The translations under genes and the position numbers were made by a program. Shown piece by piece: positions 17,046-25,041 of a stretch of 64,000 nt of DNA. This DNA is from Pseudomonadota bacterium. Its GTDB lineage: Bacteria > Pseudomonadota > Alphaproteobacteria > Rhizobiales > Xanthobacteraceae. The notes under the pieces are model-generated. The model was not told the origin of the DNA. It searched no databases and was given only the letters and a program-made list of their open reading frames with translations. Within the stretch, counting starts at the first letter, position 1. The number at the start of each line of letters is the position of its first letter. The stretch lies in contig JAEWHP010000041.1 in the NCBI GenBank assembly GCA_023387735.1, positions 1 to 64,000 of the forward strand, read 5' to 3'.

Positions 17046-18266
17046 TCAACATTCCTTGGGATCGACGAGGCCGGCGCTGCGCGCGACGATCTGGTAATTG
17101 CCGCCCTTGGCCACGGCCGTGTACATTTTCATCTTGCAGTGCCGCTTGCCGGGAACCATCTCCGCGGGCCCGCCCGGACCTTCGGCGATCTTCGCGTGAT
17201 CGAGCGCAGCCGCGACCGCGTCGCGATCGACCTTGCCGGCCTCCTTGACGGCGGCTTCCCAGAGCTTGAGCGCGCGATAGGCTCCGGTCGCGGCACTTCC
17301 GGCGGCGAACAGGAACGTGCCCGGGAACTGCTTCTCATAGGCCGCCTGAAGCTTCGCGCTGAACGGATCCTCCGGCGTCAGCGCCTTGAAATAATCCAGG
17401 CAACTCGCAAGCCCTTCGATCTCGGTGGCCTGGTTGATGTTGAGCGTGTTCTCGTCGTAGTAGACGCACGCCAGCCGGCCGCCGTTTTTCAGGAAGCCCG
17501 CCTCGTAAAGCTGCTTGAAGAACGGTCCAACACCGGGCGGGATCACGGTGTTGAACACCACGTCCACCTTGTTAGAAATCACCCGGTTAACCGTCGCCGA
17601 GAAGTCGATCTGGTCGAGCGGATAGTATTCCTCGAAGACGACTTCGCCGCCATTGGCCTCGATCACCTTGCGGGCGTAGACGTTGAGGGTATGCGGCCAG
17701 ACATAGTTGGCGCTCGGCAGCGCGAACCGCTTGCCGCCGTTCTTGATCAGCCAGGGAATGAATTCGTCGCACTGCTGCGCCGGCGTCGGACCGGTGCAGA
17801 ACAGATAGGGCGTGCATTCCTTGCCCTCGTACAGCTGCGGATAGATGTAGAGCGTCTTGCCGCGCGCGACGATCACATCCTTGATGGCATTACGCATCGA
17901 ACTGGTGATGCCGCCGAGCACCAGGTCGACCTTGTCGCGCTGAATGAGCTTGCGGACGTTGCCGACCGCAACCGATTCATTCGATGCGGTGTCCTCGATG
18001 AACAGTTCCAGCGGCCGGCCAAGCAACCCGCCGGCGTCGTTGATTTCCTTGACCACCATCCTGGCGACATTGGCGTTCGCATTGCCGGCATAGCCGATCG
18101 GACCGGTCAGATCGGTCGCGACGCCGACCTTGATCGGAGCCGCAGCCGCATTGGCCCAGTCGGGGCGGACGACCCAGCTGCCGACGCCGGTGGCGATCGC
18201 GGTGCTGGCAAAGGCGAAGTTGGAGAGAAACCGCCGACGGCTGAGATTGTTGCGGTCGCTGGACAT
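17046..18266 (-). CDS. Tat-exported solute-binding protein, AmiC/FmdD/LivK-like
   Basis: This 406-residue periplasmic binding protein feeds the Liv-type importer. The N-terminus has a twin-arginine signal (SRRRFLS at residues 9-15, hydrophobic run, cleavage near ANAAA). The type 1 periplasmic fold starts at IKVGVATDLTGPIGYAG. The match is to the amide/urea-binding branch: YVWPHTLNVYARKVIEANGGEV and the EEYYPLDQIDFSATVNRV block. GGGGG precedes the ATG. It sits between permease genes livH (3-base gap) and livM. Because an amidase heads the operon, a short amide or related nitrogen compound is the probable ligand (inference). Confidence 0.9.
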   Translation of the reverse strand: MSSDRNNLSRRRFLSNFAFASTAIATGVGSWVVRPDWANAAAAPIKVGVATDLTGPIGYAGNANANVARMVVKEINDAGGLLGRPLELFIEDTASNESVAVGNVRKLIQRDKVDLVLGGITSSMRNAIKDVIVARGKTLYIYPQLYEGKECTPYLFCTGPTPAQQCDEFIPWLIKNGGKRFALPSANYVWPHTLNVYARKVIEANGGEVVFEEYYPLDQIDFSATVNRVISNKVDVVFNTVIPPGVGPFFKQLYEAGFLKNGGRLACVYYDENTLNINQATEIEGLASCLDYFKALTPEDPFSAKLQAAYEKQFPGTFLFAAGSAATGAYRALKLWEAAVKEAGKVDRDAVAAALDHAKIAEGPGGPAEMVPGKRHCKMKMYTAVAKGGNYQIVARSAGLVDPKEC

Positions 18267-18269
18267 GGA

Positions 18270-19127
18270 CTAGACCCCCTTTGCTGAAATCAGGCCTTGC
18301 GGCCGAAACTTGATGAAGATGATGGCGAGAACGAACACGAGCACGTCGGCGATCACGGGCTGGATGACCCATGGCAGTGCCGCCGCGAGCGTGCCGATCA
18401 CGCCCGCGCCCGCCACCGGGCCTGCGAACGAGCCGACGCCGCCGACCATGACGGCGACGAACCCCTGGATCAGGAAGCGCAGGCCGAGATCGGCAAACAG
18501 CGAGAACACCGGCACGATCAGCGCACCCGCAAGGCCCGCGAGCGCGGCACCGAACGCGAACGTCGCGCCATAGATCGCATTGGTCGAAATGCCCGATGCA
18601 CGGGCGAGCGCGGGATTTTCCAGCGACGCCCGGATGCGCAACCCGAAGGCGGTGCGCGACAGCAGCAAATAGCTGCCGACCATCACCAGCGCCGTGATGA
18701 GAATGATCACCAGCCGCCAGGTCGAGAAATGCATGGTGCCGATGTTGACCGAGCCTCCGAGTGGCTCGGGGACCGATAGGTACAAGCCTCCGATCAAGCC
18801 ACGGACGATCTCGCGGATGATGAGCCCGAGCGCGTAGGTGCCGAGCATCGCAACGATCGGTGCAGCATAGAATCGCCGGACGATGGACCGCTCCAGGACG
18901 AACCCCAGCGCGCCGACGACAAAGGGCGCCGCCAGCATGCCAAGCCAGACCGGCAGGCCGGCGCTGTAGACGAGATAGGTGACGTAGGCTCCGAGCAGGA
19001 CGAACTCGCCCTGCGCGAAGTTGAAGATGCCCATCATGCTGGCGATGATCCCGAGCCCCAGCACGACCAGAACGACGATCGCGCCGAAACTCAGGATCTC
19101 GAACAGTGCGACGAACAGGTTATCCAT
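18270..19127 (-). CDS. livH: ABC transporter permease, LivH type
   Basis: This is the inner-membrane permease partner of LivM, 285 residues with about eight helices. LivH marks are GIIASMMGIFNFAQGEFVLLG near the N-terminus and FGLRIRASLENPALARASGI in the ATPase-contact loop. It starts 44 bases after the amidase gene ends and is followed by the binding protein gene after 3 bases. Confidence 0.95.
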   Translation of the reverse strand: MDNLFVALFEILSFGAIVVLVVLGLGIIASMMGIFNFAQGEFVLLGAYVTYLVYSAGLPVWLGMLAAPFVVGALGFVLERSIVRRFYAAPIVAMLGTYALGLIIREIVRGLIGGLYLSVPEPLGGSVNIGTMHFSTWRLVIILITALVMVGSYLLLSRTAFGLRIRASLENPALARASGISTNAIYGATFAFGAALAGLAGALIVPVFSLFADLGLRFLIQGFVAVMVGGVGSFAGPVAGAGVIGTLAAALPWVIQPVIADVLVFVLAIIFIKFRPQGLISAKGV

Positions 19128-19171
19128 GTGGCATCACCAGCACCCTTGTCACCAATCCCCGTGGCGGGCTG

Positions 19172-20686
19172 CTACATCTTCTTCCAGTCGCCGGACTGCT
19201 CGAAGGCATGCGCGGCGCGATAGATGGTCATTTCATCGAAATGCTTGCCGATCAGCATCAGGCCAATGGGCAGTCCGTCGACCATGCCGCAGGGCACCGA
19301 CATTGCCGGATGGTGCGTGATATCGAACGGCGCGGTGTTGGTGATCATTTCGAACGCGCGCTGGCACACCTCCTCACGGGGAGCGCCCGGCGCCGGCAAC
19401 GGCGTCGCCTTCATCGGCGTGGTCGGCATCAACAGGAGATCGTAGCTCTCCAGAACCTTGTCATAGGCCGCGGTCACGCGCCGGGAGATGTTCACGGACT
19501 TGCCGTAGTAACGCGGACCGAAATTGTTGTTGATGTAGACGCCAAGCATCAGGAACAGCTTTGTGGTTTCCGACAGCGAGTCCGCCTGCCCGCGCCAGCC
19601 GCGGTGGAAATCCATCAGCGACGTCGAGTAGAGATCCGCACGGCTGAGGCCGTATCCGTCGCCGAACATCATGGTCTGCGCGATGCCTTCGGCGCCGATG
19701 GGCGTCCAGACCGCCGGTGCAATCATGTGCATCGGGATCGAGACTTCCTCGACGGTAGCGCCGAGGCTCGCCAGCCGCTTTGCCGCCTCCCGCACGCTTT
19801 CGTTGACGGCGGCTTCGGCGCCGGCCTGCTCAAAACCTTCCTTGACGACGGCGATCTTCATGCCCTTGACGCCACCGCCCAGCGCCTTGGTGTATTCCTC
19901 CACCTTCGGCGCCTTGATGCGCGGATCGTAGCCATCGTCGCCAGCGAGCACTTCAAGCAACAGGGCGTTGTCGGCGACGTTCGCGGTCATCGGCCCGGTG
20001 TGGTCAACGAAGATTTCGATCGGCATCACGCCGGTGTAGGGCACCAGCCCCCAGGTTGGCTTCATGCCGTAGGTGCCGCTGAACGAGGATGGCATCCGGA
20101 TCGATCCGCCCTGGTCGCCGCCAATCGCCATGTCGACTTCGCCAAGCGCGACGACGACGGCGCTGCCCGAGGACGAGCCGCCGGCGGAGAATCCCATCTT
20201 GTGCGGATTGTGCACCGGGCCGGTCGAATTGGTGTGGCTGCCGCCGGAAATACAGAACGACTCACAATGCACCTTGCCGGCAATCTCGGCGCCGGCATCG
20301 AGCATGCGCGTGACGATGGTGGCGTCGAAATCCGGCACGTAGCCCTCGAGCGTCGCGGAGCCGTTCATCATCGGCACGCCGGCCAGCATGATGTTGTCCT
20401 TCAGCGCCACCACCTTGCCCTTCAGCTTGCCGCTCGCCGCACCCTTGACGGTCGCCTTGCGATACCAGGCGTTGCGCGGATTCTCTTCCGGGCCAGGCCG
20501 GTAACCCGGCGTGCGTGGGTATTTGACGACCGGCACTTCGTCGGGCATCGCGCCAACGGCGTTGTAGGCATCGACGGAGCCCTGCATCAGCCCACGGAAG
20601 GAAGCGACGTCCTCATCGGTCAATGCCAGACCGCACTGGTCGGCGACCGCGCGCAGTTGATCGGGGGTTGGAAGCGCTACTGTCAC
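19172..20686 (-). CDS. Amidase (amidase-signature family)
   Basis: This cytoplasmic amidase hydrolyses amides to acid and ammonia. It has 504 residues, a GTG start and AGGAGG 7 bases upstream. The Ser-cisSer-Lys triad is present: Lys96 in VALKDNI, the GGSSSGS block at residues 169-175 and the nucleophile Ser195 in GGDQGGSIR. The long N-terminal helical part before Lys96 resembles nitrile-pathway and aliphatic amidases. It is the second gene of the locus, between the leaderless binding protein and livH, so the transported compound is probably its substrate. Confidence 0.93.
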   Translation of the reverse strand: MTVALPTPDQLRAVADQCGLALTDEDVASFRGLMQGSVDAYNAVGAMPDEVPVVKYPRTPGYRPGPEENPRNAWYRKATVKGAASGKLKGKVVALKDNIMLAGVPMMNGSATLEGYVPDFDATIVTRMLDAGAEIAGKVHCESFCISGGSHTNSTGPVHNPHKMGFSAGGSSSGSAVVVALGEVDMAIGGDQGGSIRMPSSFSGTYGMKPTWGLVPYTGVMPIEIFVDHTGPMTANVADNALLLEVLAGDDGYDPRIKAPKVEEYTKALGGGVKGMKIAVVKEGFEQAGAEAAVNESVREAAKRLASLGATVEEVSIPMHMIAPAVWTPIGAEGIAQTMMFGDGYGLSRADLYSTSLMDFHRGWRGQADSLSETTKLFLMLGVYINNNFGPRYYGKSVNISRRVTAAYDKVLESYDLLLMPTTPMKATPLPAPGAPREEVCQRAFEMITNTAPFDITHHPAMSVPCGMVDGLPIGLMLIGKHFDEMTIYRAAHAFEQSGDWKKM

Positions 20687-20835
20687 GATGATTCCTCCTG
20701 TTTCTCCTGAACGCGCGAGGCAGGTTGCCGCCCGAAAGCGATCCCGCCCGCATCAATAGAAACGGAAATATTTTCCTTTTCAAGTATTATTTCGCAAAGC
20801 CTCCATTTCGATGCGACGATGCGTGCGCGTCGCCG
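20687..20835 (-). promoter_or_regulatory. AT-rich control region before the amidase, with palindrome at 20764-20776
   Basis: The gap is much more AT-rich than its surroundings. It contains GGAAATATTTTCC at 20764-20776, a near-perfect palindrome. Its minus-strand version begins GGAAAATATT, and the same 10 bases occur at 22093-22102 in the divergent control region of the locus. A shared operator for the MarR-type regulator is the simplest reading (inference). Confidence 0.45.
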
Positions 20836-22014
20836 TCAGAACTGCTTGATCAGGTGGAAGTCGAGTCCGCTGGCGGCCGCAAGATAGATCGGCATGCGCG
20901 CGTTGCCTCGCCGGATGCCGATAGTGCCGCGCGCGCCCTGATAGTCGACATTGGCCGCAGCTGAGAGCAAAGGCTTCCGCGCCAGCGATCCTGCGCGCGC
21001 TGCAACCGTCTCCAGAAAGCGCAACCCCTCGTAGTTTGACTGCGCGATCGAGCCGAGCGGCGGCGCGTGGCGGCCGAACTCCGCTTCATACTGGCTGCGG
21101 AAAGCATCGTTGTCCGACGAGGCCCTGTCGATGAAATAGCCGGACGCGCAGTACAGGTTTTCGGTGTTGTCGGCGCCGATCCCGAGCAGCACGGTCTCGT
21201 CCATCGCGCCGGCCAGACGGAGCATCCGGGAGCCGAGCCCCTGCTCGGCAAAGGCACGATTGAAGACGACGCTGTCAGCGCCGATCAGCGTGATCAGAAC
21301 CACGTCGGGCCTGGCGGCCTCGATCCGCTCGAGCTGGCCAGAGTGATCGTGCTCGCCGATCGGAACGAACTCTTCGCCGACCACGCGCCCGCCGGCATCG
21401 GCAATGTATTCCTTGATCGCCTTGTGGGAGAGCCACGGCCAGACATAGTCGCTTCCGATCAGATAGAAGTTCGACGCCTGCCTCGCGTTGGCGAGCCACT
21501 CGATGGCCGGGCGCCATTGCGCCCCCGGCGTCTCGCCGATGGCCATGACGCCGGGCGTTCGCTCGCCACCCTCATAGACCGGCGTGTAAAGGTAGGGAAT
21601 GTGTCCGGCGACGACCTTGCGCAAAGCCACCCGGACCGCGCTGATATGCGAACCCATGACGAGGTCGGCCTCTTCGGACGCAACGATGTCGGCAGCCGTC
21701 CGCGTTACCTCGTTGATGTCGCCGCCGGTGTCGTGGAACGCGACCTCGATTTCGCGGCCGAGAACGCCGCCGCGGCGGTTGATCTCGGAAACACCGAGCA
21801 GCGTGCTGTTGATGGAGGCCGGGCCCCAGATCCCCGACGGCCCCGACAGTCCGACAAAATTGGCGATGCGCAATTTCTTGCGGTCGCCGCGCGCGCGAAG
21901 CGGGCCGAGCGCCGGCCCCGAGGTGCCCTCCCCGATGCCTGAGAATCCCCTGAGCAGCCATTCCGGCGGCATCGACGGCGCACCGGCAGCTCCAAATTGC
22001 GTCAGCGAGAGCAA
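20836..22014 (-). CDS. Leaderless AmiC-like amide-binding protein
   Basis: This 392-residue protein has the type 1 periplasmic binding fold, beginning at LRIANFVGLSGPSGIWGP. Its middle (GSDYVWPWLSHKAIKEYI, GEEFVPIGEHDHSGQLERI) matches the AmiC/urea-binding branch. The TTG start is well supported by AAAGGAGAG 6 bases upstream, and there is no signal peptide or Tat motif. It is therefore probably cytoplasmic, like Pseudomonas AmiC, which senses amides and controls the amidase operon, rather than a transport protein. No AmiR-type antiterminator gene is adjacent; a MarR gene is divergent instead. Confidence 0.82.
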   Translation of the reverse strand: MLSLTQFGAAGAPSMPPEWLLRGFSGIGEGTSGPALGPLRARGDRKKLRIANFVGLSGPSGIWGPASINSTLLGVSEINRRGGVLGREIEVAFHDTGGDINEVTRTAADIVASEEADLVMGSHISAVRVALRKVVAGHIPYLYTPVYEGGERTPGVMAIGETPGAQWRPAIEWLANARQASNFYLIGSDYVWPWLSHKAIKEYIADAGGRVVGEEFVPIGEHDHSGQLERIEAARPDVVLITLIGADSVVFNRAFAEQGLGSRMLRLAGAMDETVLLGIGADNTENLYCASGYFIDRASSDNDAFRSQYEAEFGRHAPPLGSIAQSNYEGLRFLETVAARAGSLARKPLLSAAANVDYQGARGTIGIRRGNARMPIYLAAASGLDFHLIKQF

Positions 22015-22092
22015 TTCGCTCTCCTTTCAACTCACGTCCGGCGCTGATCAGACTACCATCGGCAAGACGATCGACAACAAAAATATCCTAGT

Positions 22093-22156
22093 GGAAAATA
22101 TTGAATATTCAACGATTCCCATGCATATAGATCAAGCAGGAAGCGCTGAATATTCA
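22093..22156. promoter_or_regulatory. Two GAATATTC palindromes in divergent control region
   Basis: TTGAATATTCAA (22101-22112) and TGAATATTCA (22147-22156) are perfect palindromes, centre to centre 45 bases apart, between the AmiC-like gene and the MarR gene. GGAAAATATT (22093-22102) adjoins the first. Two matching palindromes beside a MarR gene are typical of an autoregulated operator. Confidence 0.6.
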
Positions 22157-22185
22157 TCCAAAACCCCATTACGAAGTTCAAACCC

Positions 22186-22623
22186 TTGGCAAAATCGCCC
22201 AGCAAACCCATCACCGAGCATCTCGCCTATCTGCTTGCGCAGGCGAACCGGGAGATCAATCGTCAGCTCGACGCGCGTTTCCGCAAGGAAGGCGTCCCGG
22301 TCGAGCAGTGGCGCATTCTGAAAGTTCTTTCCGACGGCAAGGGGCACTCGATGGGTGAACTCGCCGAAGCCGTATTGCTCAATCATCCGACCCTGACCAA
22401 GATGGTCGACCGCATGGTGTCCGACGCCCTCGTCTACCGGGTCCAGGATGCCGACGACCGGCGCAAGGTGCTGATGTTCTCGTCCGATCGCGGCAAGGCA
22501 CTGACCCAGCGCCTGAACTCGCTGGCACTCAGCCAGGAGGCGTTCATCGCGGAGAATTACGGCGACAAGGCCACGGCGGAATTGAAACGCCTGCTGGAAG
22601 GTTTGATCGAGAAGGCGAACTGA
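22186..22623 (+). CDS. MarR family transcriptional regulator
   Basis: This is a 145-residue winged-helix repressor. The DNA-binding core runs from WRILKVLSDGKGHSMGELA through the recognition helix LNHPTLTKMVDRM, and the wing is DADDRRKVLMF. The start is TTG. It is divergent from the AmiC-like sensor gene with two palindromic sites between them, so it most likely controls the amide locus and itself. The ligand is unknown. Confidence 0.9.
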   Translation: MAKSPSKPITEHLAYLLAQANREINRQLDARFRKEGVPVEQWRILKVLSDGKGHSMGELAEAVLLNHPTLTKMVDRMVSDALVYRVQDADDRRKVLMFSSDRGKALTQRLNSLALSQEAFIAENYGDKATAELKRLLEGLIEKAN

Positions 22624-22653
22624 CCTGCGCCGGCGCGTGGGACGGGTTTCGGA

Positions 22654-23475
22654 TCACGACAAACTCGCCGCCATCTCCCGCATGCGCTGGGCGGTGAGGT
22701 CGTCGGCGGGGAAGAAGGTTTCCAGCGCCAACTCCTGCAGCGTGATGTCGACCGGTGTGCCGAACACCATCGTGGTCGAGATGAAGCTCAGCACGTCGTC
22801 ATTGAGACGCAGCTTGAAGGGGATCGCGGCGTTGTCGGCCGAGACCGGGCCCGAACGCGCAGGCATCCGGTAGGCTTTCAATTCCTGATACAGCTTGAGC
22901 AGTTCAGGATCGGCCGTCGCCTCGCACTGCCGATGCAAGCGCTCCAGAAGATGCGCGCACCATTCGGCGAGATTGACCGTGCGCGGCGCCAGTCCCTCGG
23001 GATGAAAGGCCAGCCTCAGAATGTTGAGGGGCTGCCCGAGCAGATGCGGCGGCAGGCCTGCGAGCAGCGGCGCCACCATCCGGTTGGCCGTCACGAGATT
23101 CCAGTGCCGGTCATAGGCCAGTGCCGGATTGGGCTCGTGCGCCTTCAGCACGAGTTCGATCGCGGCCCGCGCCGATTTGAGCGCGGGGTCGTCGAGCGAA
23201 CGCTGCGGGAACGCCGGTGCAAACCCAGCCGCGACCAGCAGCACGTTGCGTTCACGCAAGGGAACCTCCAATCGTTCGGCGAGCCTGAGCACCATTTCGC
23301 GCGACGGCGCCGCACGGCCGGTTTCAACGAAACTGAGGTGTCGCGCGGATATCTCGGCATCGCCTGCGAGATCGAGCTGACTCAGGTGACGGCGCTGCCG
23401 CCATTCGCGCAGGTGATCGCCGATATGGTGGGCCTTGGTTCGTTCGGCTCGCGCCGCGGAAGCATGTGCGTTCAT
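22654..23475 (-). CDS. HTH regulator with MmyB-like ligand-binding domain
   Basis: This 273-residue XRE-type regulator starts at ATG 23475. The helix-turn-helix is at residues about 20-75 (LREWRQRRHLSQLDLAGDAE, ISARHLSFVETGRA). The rest is the MmyB-like domain (PALAYDRHWNLVTANRMV, FHPEGLAPRTVNLAEWCAHL), a PAS-like fold that binds fatty acids in characterised relatives. It is divergent from two small membrane-protein genes, which are its likely targets. Confidence 0.92.
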   Translation of the reverse strand: MNAHASAARAERTKAHHIGDHLREWRQRRHLSQLDLAGDAEISARHLSFVETGRAAPSREMVLRLAERLEVPLRERNVLLVAAGFAPAFPQRSLDDPALKSARAAIELVLKAHEPNPALAYDRHWNLVTANRMVAPLLAGLPPHLLGQPLNILRLAFHPEGLAPRTVNLAEWCAHLLERLHRQCEATADPELLKLYQELKAYRMPARSGPVSADNAAIPFKLRLNDDVLSFISTTMVFGTPVDITLQELALETFFPADDLTAQRMREMAASLS

Positions 23476-23490
23476 GGTGGAAAACCTACC

Positions 23491-23511
23491 ATGGAATTTC
23501 ATGCATTCCAT
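23491..23511. promoter_or_regulatory. Inverted repeat before the MmyB-type regulator
   Basis: ATGGAAT-N7-ATTCCAT is a perfect 7-bp inverted repeat 16 bases upstream of the regulator start. A second imperfect one (CATGGT ... ACCATG, 23473-23493) overlaps the start codon. This fits an autoregulatory operator for the divergent pair. Confidence 0.45.
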
Positions 23512-23574
23512 TACGTCCGAGGTAATCGAAACCGGTCGCGGGCCGGGTCATCTTGGGGGCACAGGAGATGACCG

Positions 23575-23796
23575 ATGCTGATGCTTTCCCTATTCCAGTT
23601 CGCCGCCGCCATGGTCCGCTGGTCGCTCAACCTGGCCACCTGGCTGGTAGCACGCTCGCTGAACATGCCTGAACCCGTGGTGCACGACACCGGCGTCTTC
23701 GTGTTCGTGCAGGTGCAGACGATCGAGACCAGGATCGCAAAAGCACTCTGCCCGATGCGTCTGGTGCGCCGGTTGCGGTCGCTGCTGCAGCGCTGA
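23575..23796 (+). CDS. Small hypothetical protein, 73 residues
   Basis: The ATG has AGGAG 7 bases upstream. The N-terminal half is hydrophobic (FQFAAAMVRWSLNLATWLVA), probably membrane-associated, and the C-terminus is basic. I do not recognise a family. It starts 100 bases from the divergent MmyB-type regulator and is followed by another membrane-protein gene after 37 bases, so the three may form a unit. Confidence 0.6.
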   Translation: MLMLSLFQFAAAMVRWSLNLATWLVARSLNMPEPVVHDTGVFVFVQVQTIETRIAKALCPMRLVRRLRSLLQR

Positions 23797-23833
23797 TCGA
23801 TCCCTTAACCCCAAAGCAACCAAGGAGAGAACC

Positions 23834-24232
23834 ATGATCCGCCCCTCGACATTCCTGAGCCGCGCCCTGCTCGCCGACGCCGTCTTCAGCGGCGTCGCGG
23901 CGGTCGCCCTGACGCTCGGCGCGGGCATGCTCGCCCCGCTCCTCAATCTGCCCGACGCCCTGCTGCGCGAGTCCGGCCTGTTCCTGATCGCCTACACGGC
24001 GCTGGTCGGCTGGCTCGGCACGCGCTCGTCAGTGATGAAGGCGCTGGTATGGGTCGTGATCGTAGGCAACGCCGCGTGGACGCTCGGCAGCATCGCGCTG
24101 TTGTTCTCGGGCGCAGTGAGCCCGAACCTGCTTGGCCAGGTCTTCATCGTGGCGCAGGCGATCGCGACCGGCGTATTTGCGGAGCTTCAATATGTCGGGC
24201 TGCGCAAGAGCGGGGAAACGGTAACGGCTTGA
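23834..24232 (+). CDS. Four-helix integral membrane protein
   Basis: The 132-residue protein has four predicted membrane helices (about 10-33, 45-62, 66-88, 96-115). AAGGAGAG lies 5-6 bases before the ATG. It has no catalytic motif that I can recognise. It follows the 73-residue gene and may be controlled by the divergent MmyB-type regulator. Confidence 0.75.
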   Translation: MIRPSTFLSRALLADAVFSGVAAVALTLGAGMLAPLLNLPDALLRESGLFLIAYTALVGWLGTRSSVMKALVWVVIVGNAAWTLGSIALLFSGAVSPNLLGQVFIVAQAIATGVFAELQYVGLRKSGETVTA

Positions 24233-24241
24233 TCGCGACAT

Positions 24242-24346
24242 CGTCATTCCGGGATGGTGCGAAGCACCAGACCTCAGATGTGCAATTGCACATCGGGGAA
24301 TCTCGAGATTCCGGGTTCGATGCTTAAGCATCGCCCCGGAATGACG
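24242..24346. repeat. Dispersed palindromic repeat, family A copy 1
   Basis: The unit opens with CGTCATTCCGGGATGGTGC and closes with CATCGCCCCGGAATGACG, so its ends are inverted copies. An internal inverted pair is centred on CTCGAG. Three more copies in this window share both ends (30847, 38227, 46631). All four lie between genes. This type is a REP/RPE-like element. Confidence 0.85.
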
Positions 24347-24354
24347 AACCTAGG

Positions 24355-24489
24355 TCAACTCAAGACCACAGCCGCAATCATTCCCGCAAACGTCAGCACA
24401 AGCCCGATGATGAGCATCGGCACCAGGCTGCTTCCGGCGTATGGATTAGCTGCATCCTCGTTCTTTACAACATGCGCACGATAAGCCAT
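24355..24489 (-). CDS. 44-residue membrane peptide coupled to the globin gene
   Basis: The ATG at 24489 overlaps the TGA of the globin gene (TGATG), a standard layout for translational coupling. The peptide begins MAYRAHVVKNEDAANPYAG and ends with one hydrophobic helix (LVPMLIIGLVLTFAGMIAAV). It is therefore a single-pass membrane microprotein. I do not recognise a family. Given its neighbours, a role in nitric-oxide or oxygen handling with the globin is possible. Confidence 0.6.
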   Translation of the reverse strand: MAYRAHVVKNEDAANPYAGSSLVPMLIIGLVLTFAGMIAAVVLS

Positions 24490-24959
24490 CACACTGCTCC
24501 TGCCTGATTGCGCCGAAATCTTTCACCTTTGCCGAGCATGACGCCCTGCCCGCCGGCTATGCCGAGTTCGAGGCTCGATGCAATCCGCCGCGCCCGTTCG
24601 ACGAAATGCGCTTCCGCTTCGGGCGGACAGATATCGCGGGCGGTGGCCTCGAAAAGTTCGAGCCAGCGATCGAAATGATCGGCGTCGACCGGCAGCGGCA
24701 GATGTTTGGCCATCGGCGTGCCGTGGTAACGCCCTGTCATCAGCGCCACCGACGACCAGAATGCGCACATCTGTGCGAGATGCGGCTCCCAATCCCTGAT
24801 CCTGGCGTCGAAGACCGGGCCCAGCACGGCGTCGGCGCGGACCTTGGCGTAGAAGCCGTGAACCAGGCGCTCGATCAACGCCTCGGTGATCCCGGTTCTT
24901 TGCACAATATCGGCGGTGATGCGCTCGCGCCGCTCCGGCCCTGTCACGATCGCTTCCAT
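24489..24959 (-). CDS. Group III truncated haemoglobin
   Basis: This 156-residue 2-on-2 globin binds haem. The group III pattern is seen: LIERLVHGFYAKVRADAVLG at the B-helix region, HLAQMCAFWSSVALMTGRYHG in the middle, and the proximal His within DADHFDRWLELF. Such globins are linked to nitric-oxide or oxygen chemistry. The gene is divergent from an NsrR-like regulator across a perfect 11-1-11 operator, so nitric-oxide control is likely. A membrane microprotein gene is coupled downstream. Confidence 0.9.
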   Translation of the reverse strand: MEAIVTGPERRERITADIVQRTGITEALIERLVHGFYAKVRADAVLGPVFDARIRDWEPHLAQMCAFWSSVALMTGRYHGTPMAKHLPLPVDADHFDRWLELFEATARDICPPEAEAHFVERARRIASSLELGIAGGQGVMLGKGERFRRNQAGAV

Positions 24960-24971
24960 GTTGCTAGCCCT

Positions 24972-24998
24972 TAAATAGGTATTTCAAATACCTATTTA
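24972..24998. promoter_or_regulatory. NsrR-type operator, perfect inverted repeat
   Basis: Positions 24972-24984 and 24986-24998 are exact reverse complements (13 bp each side, 1-base spacer). The core AATAGGTATTT-C-AAATACCTATT has the 11-1-11 geometry of NsrR sites, whose outer part is usually AAGATGYATTT. It lies 13-39 bases upstream of the globin start and 44-70 bases upstream of the regulator start, so it can repress both. Confidence 0.75.
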
Positions 24999-25041
24999 GA
25001 TTGCTATAGAGGATTTGCAAGCCAAAACTTTCGAGGGTCCC

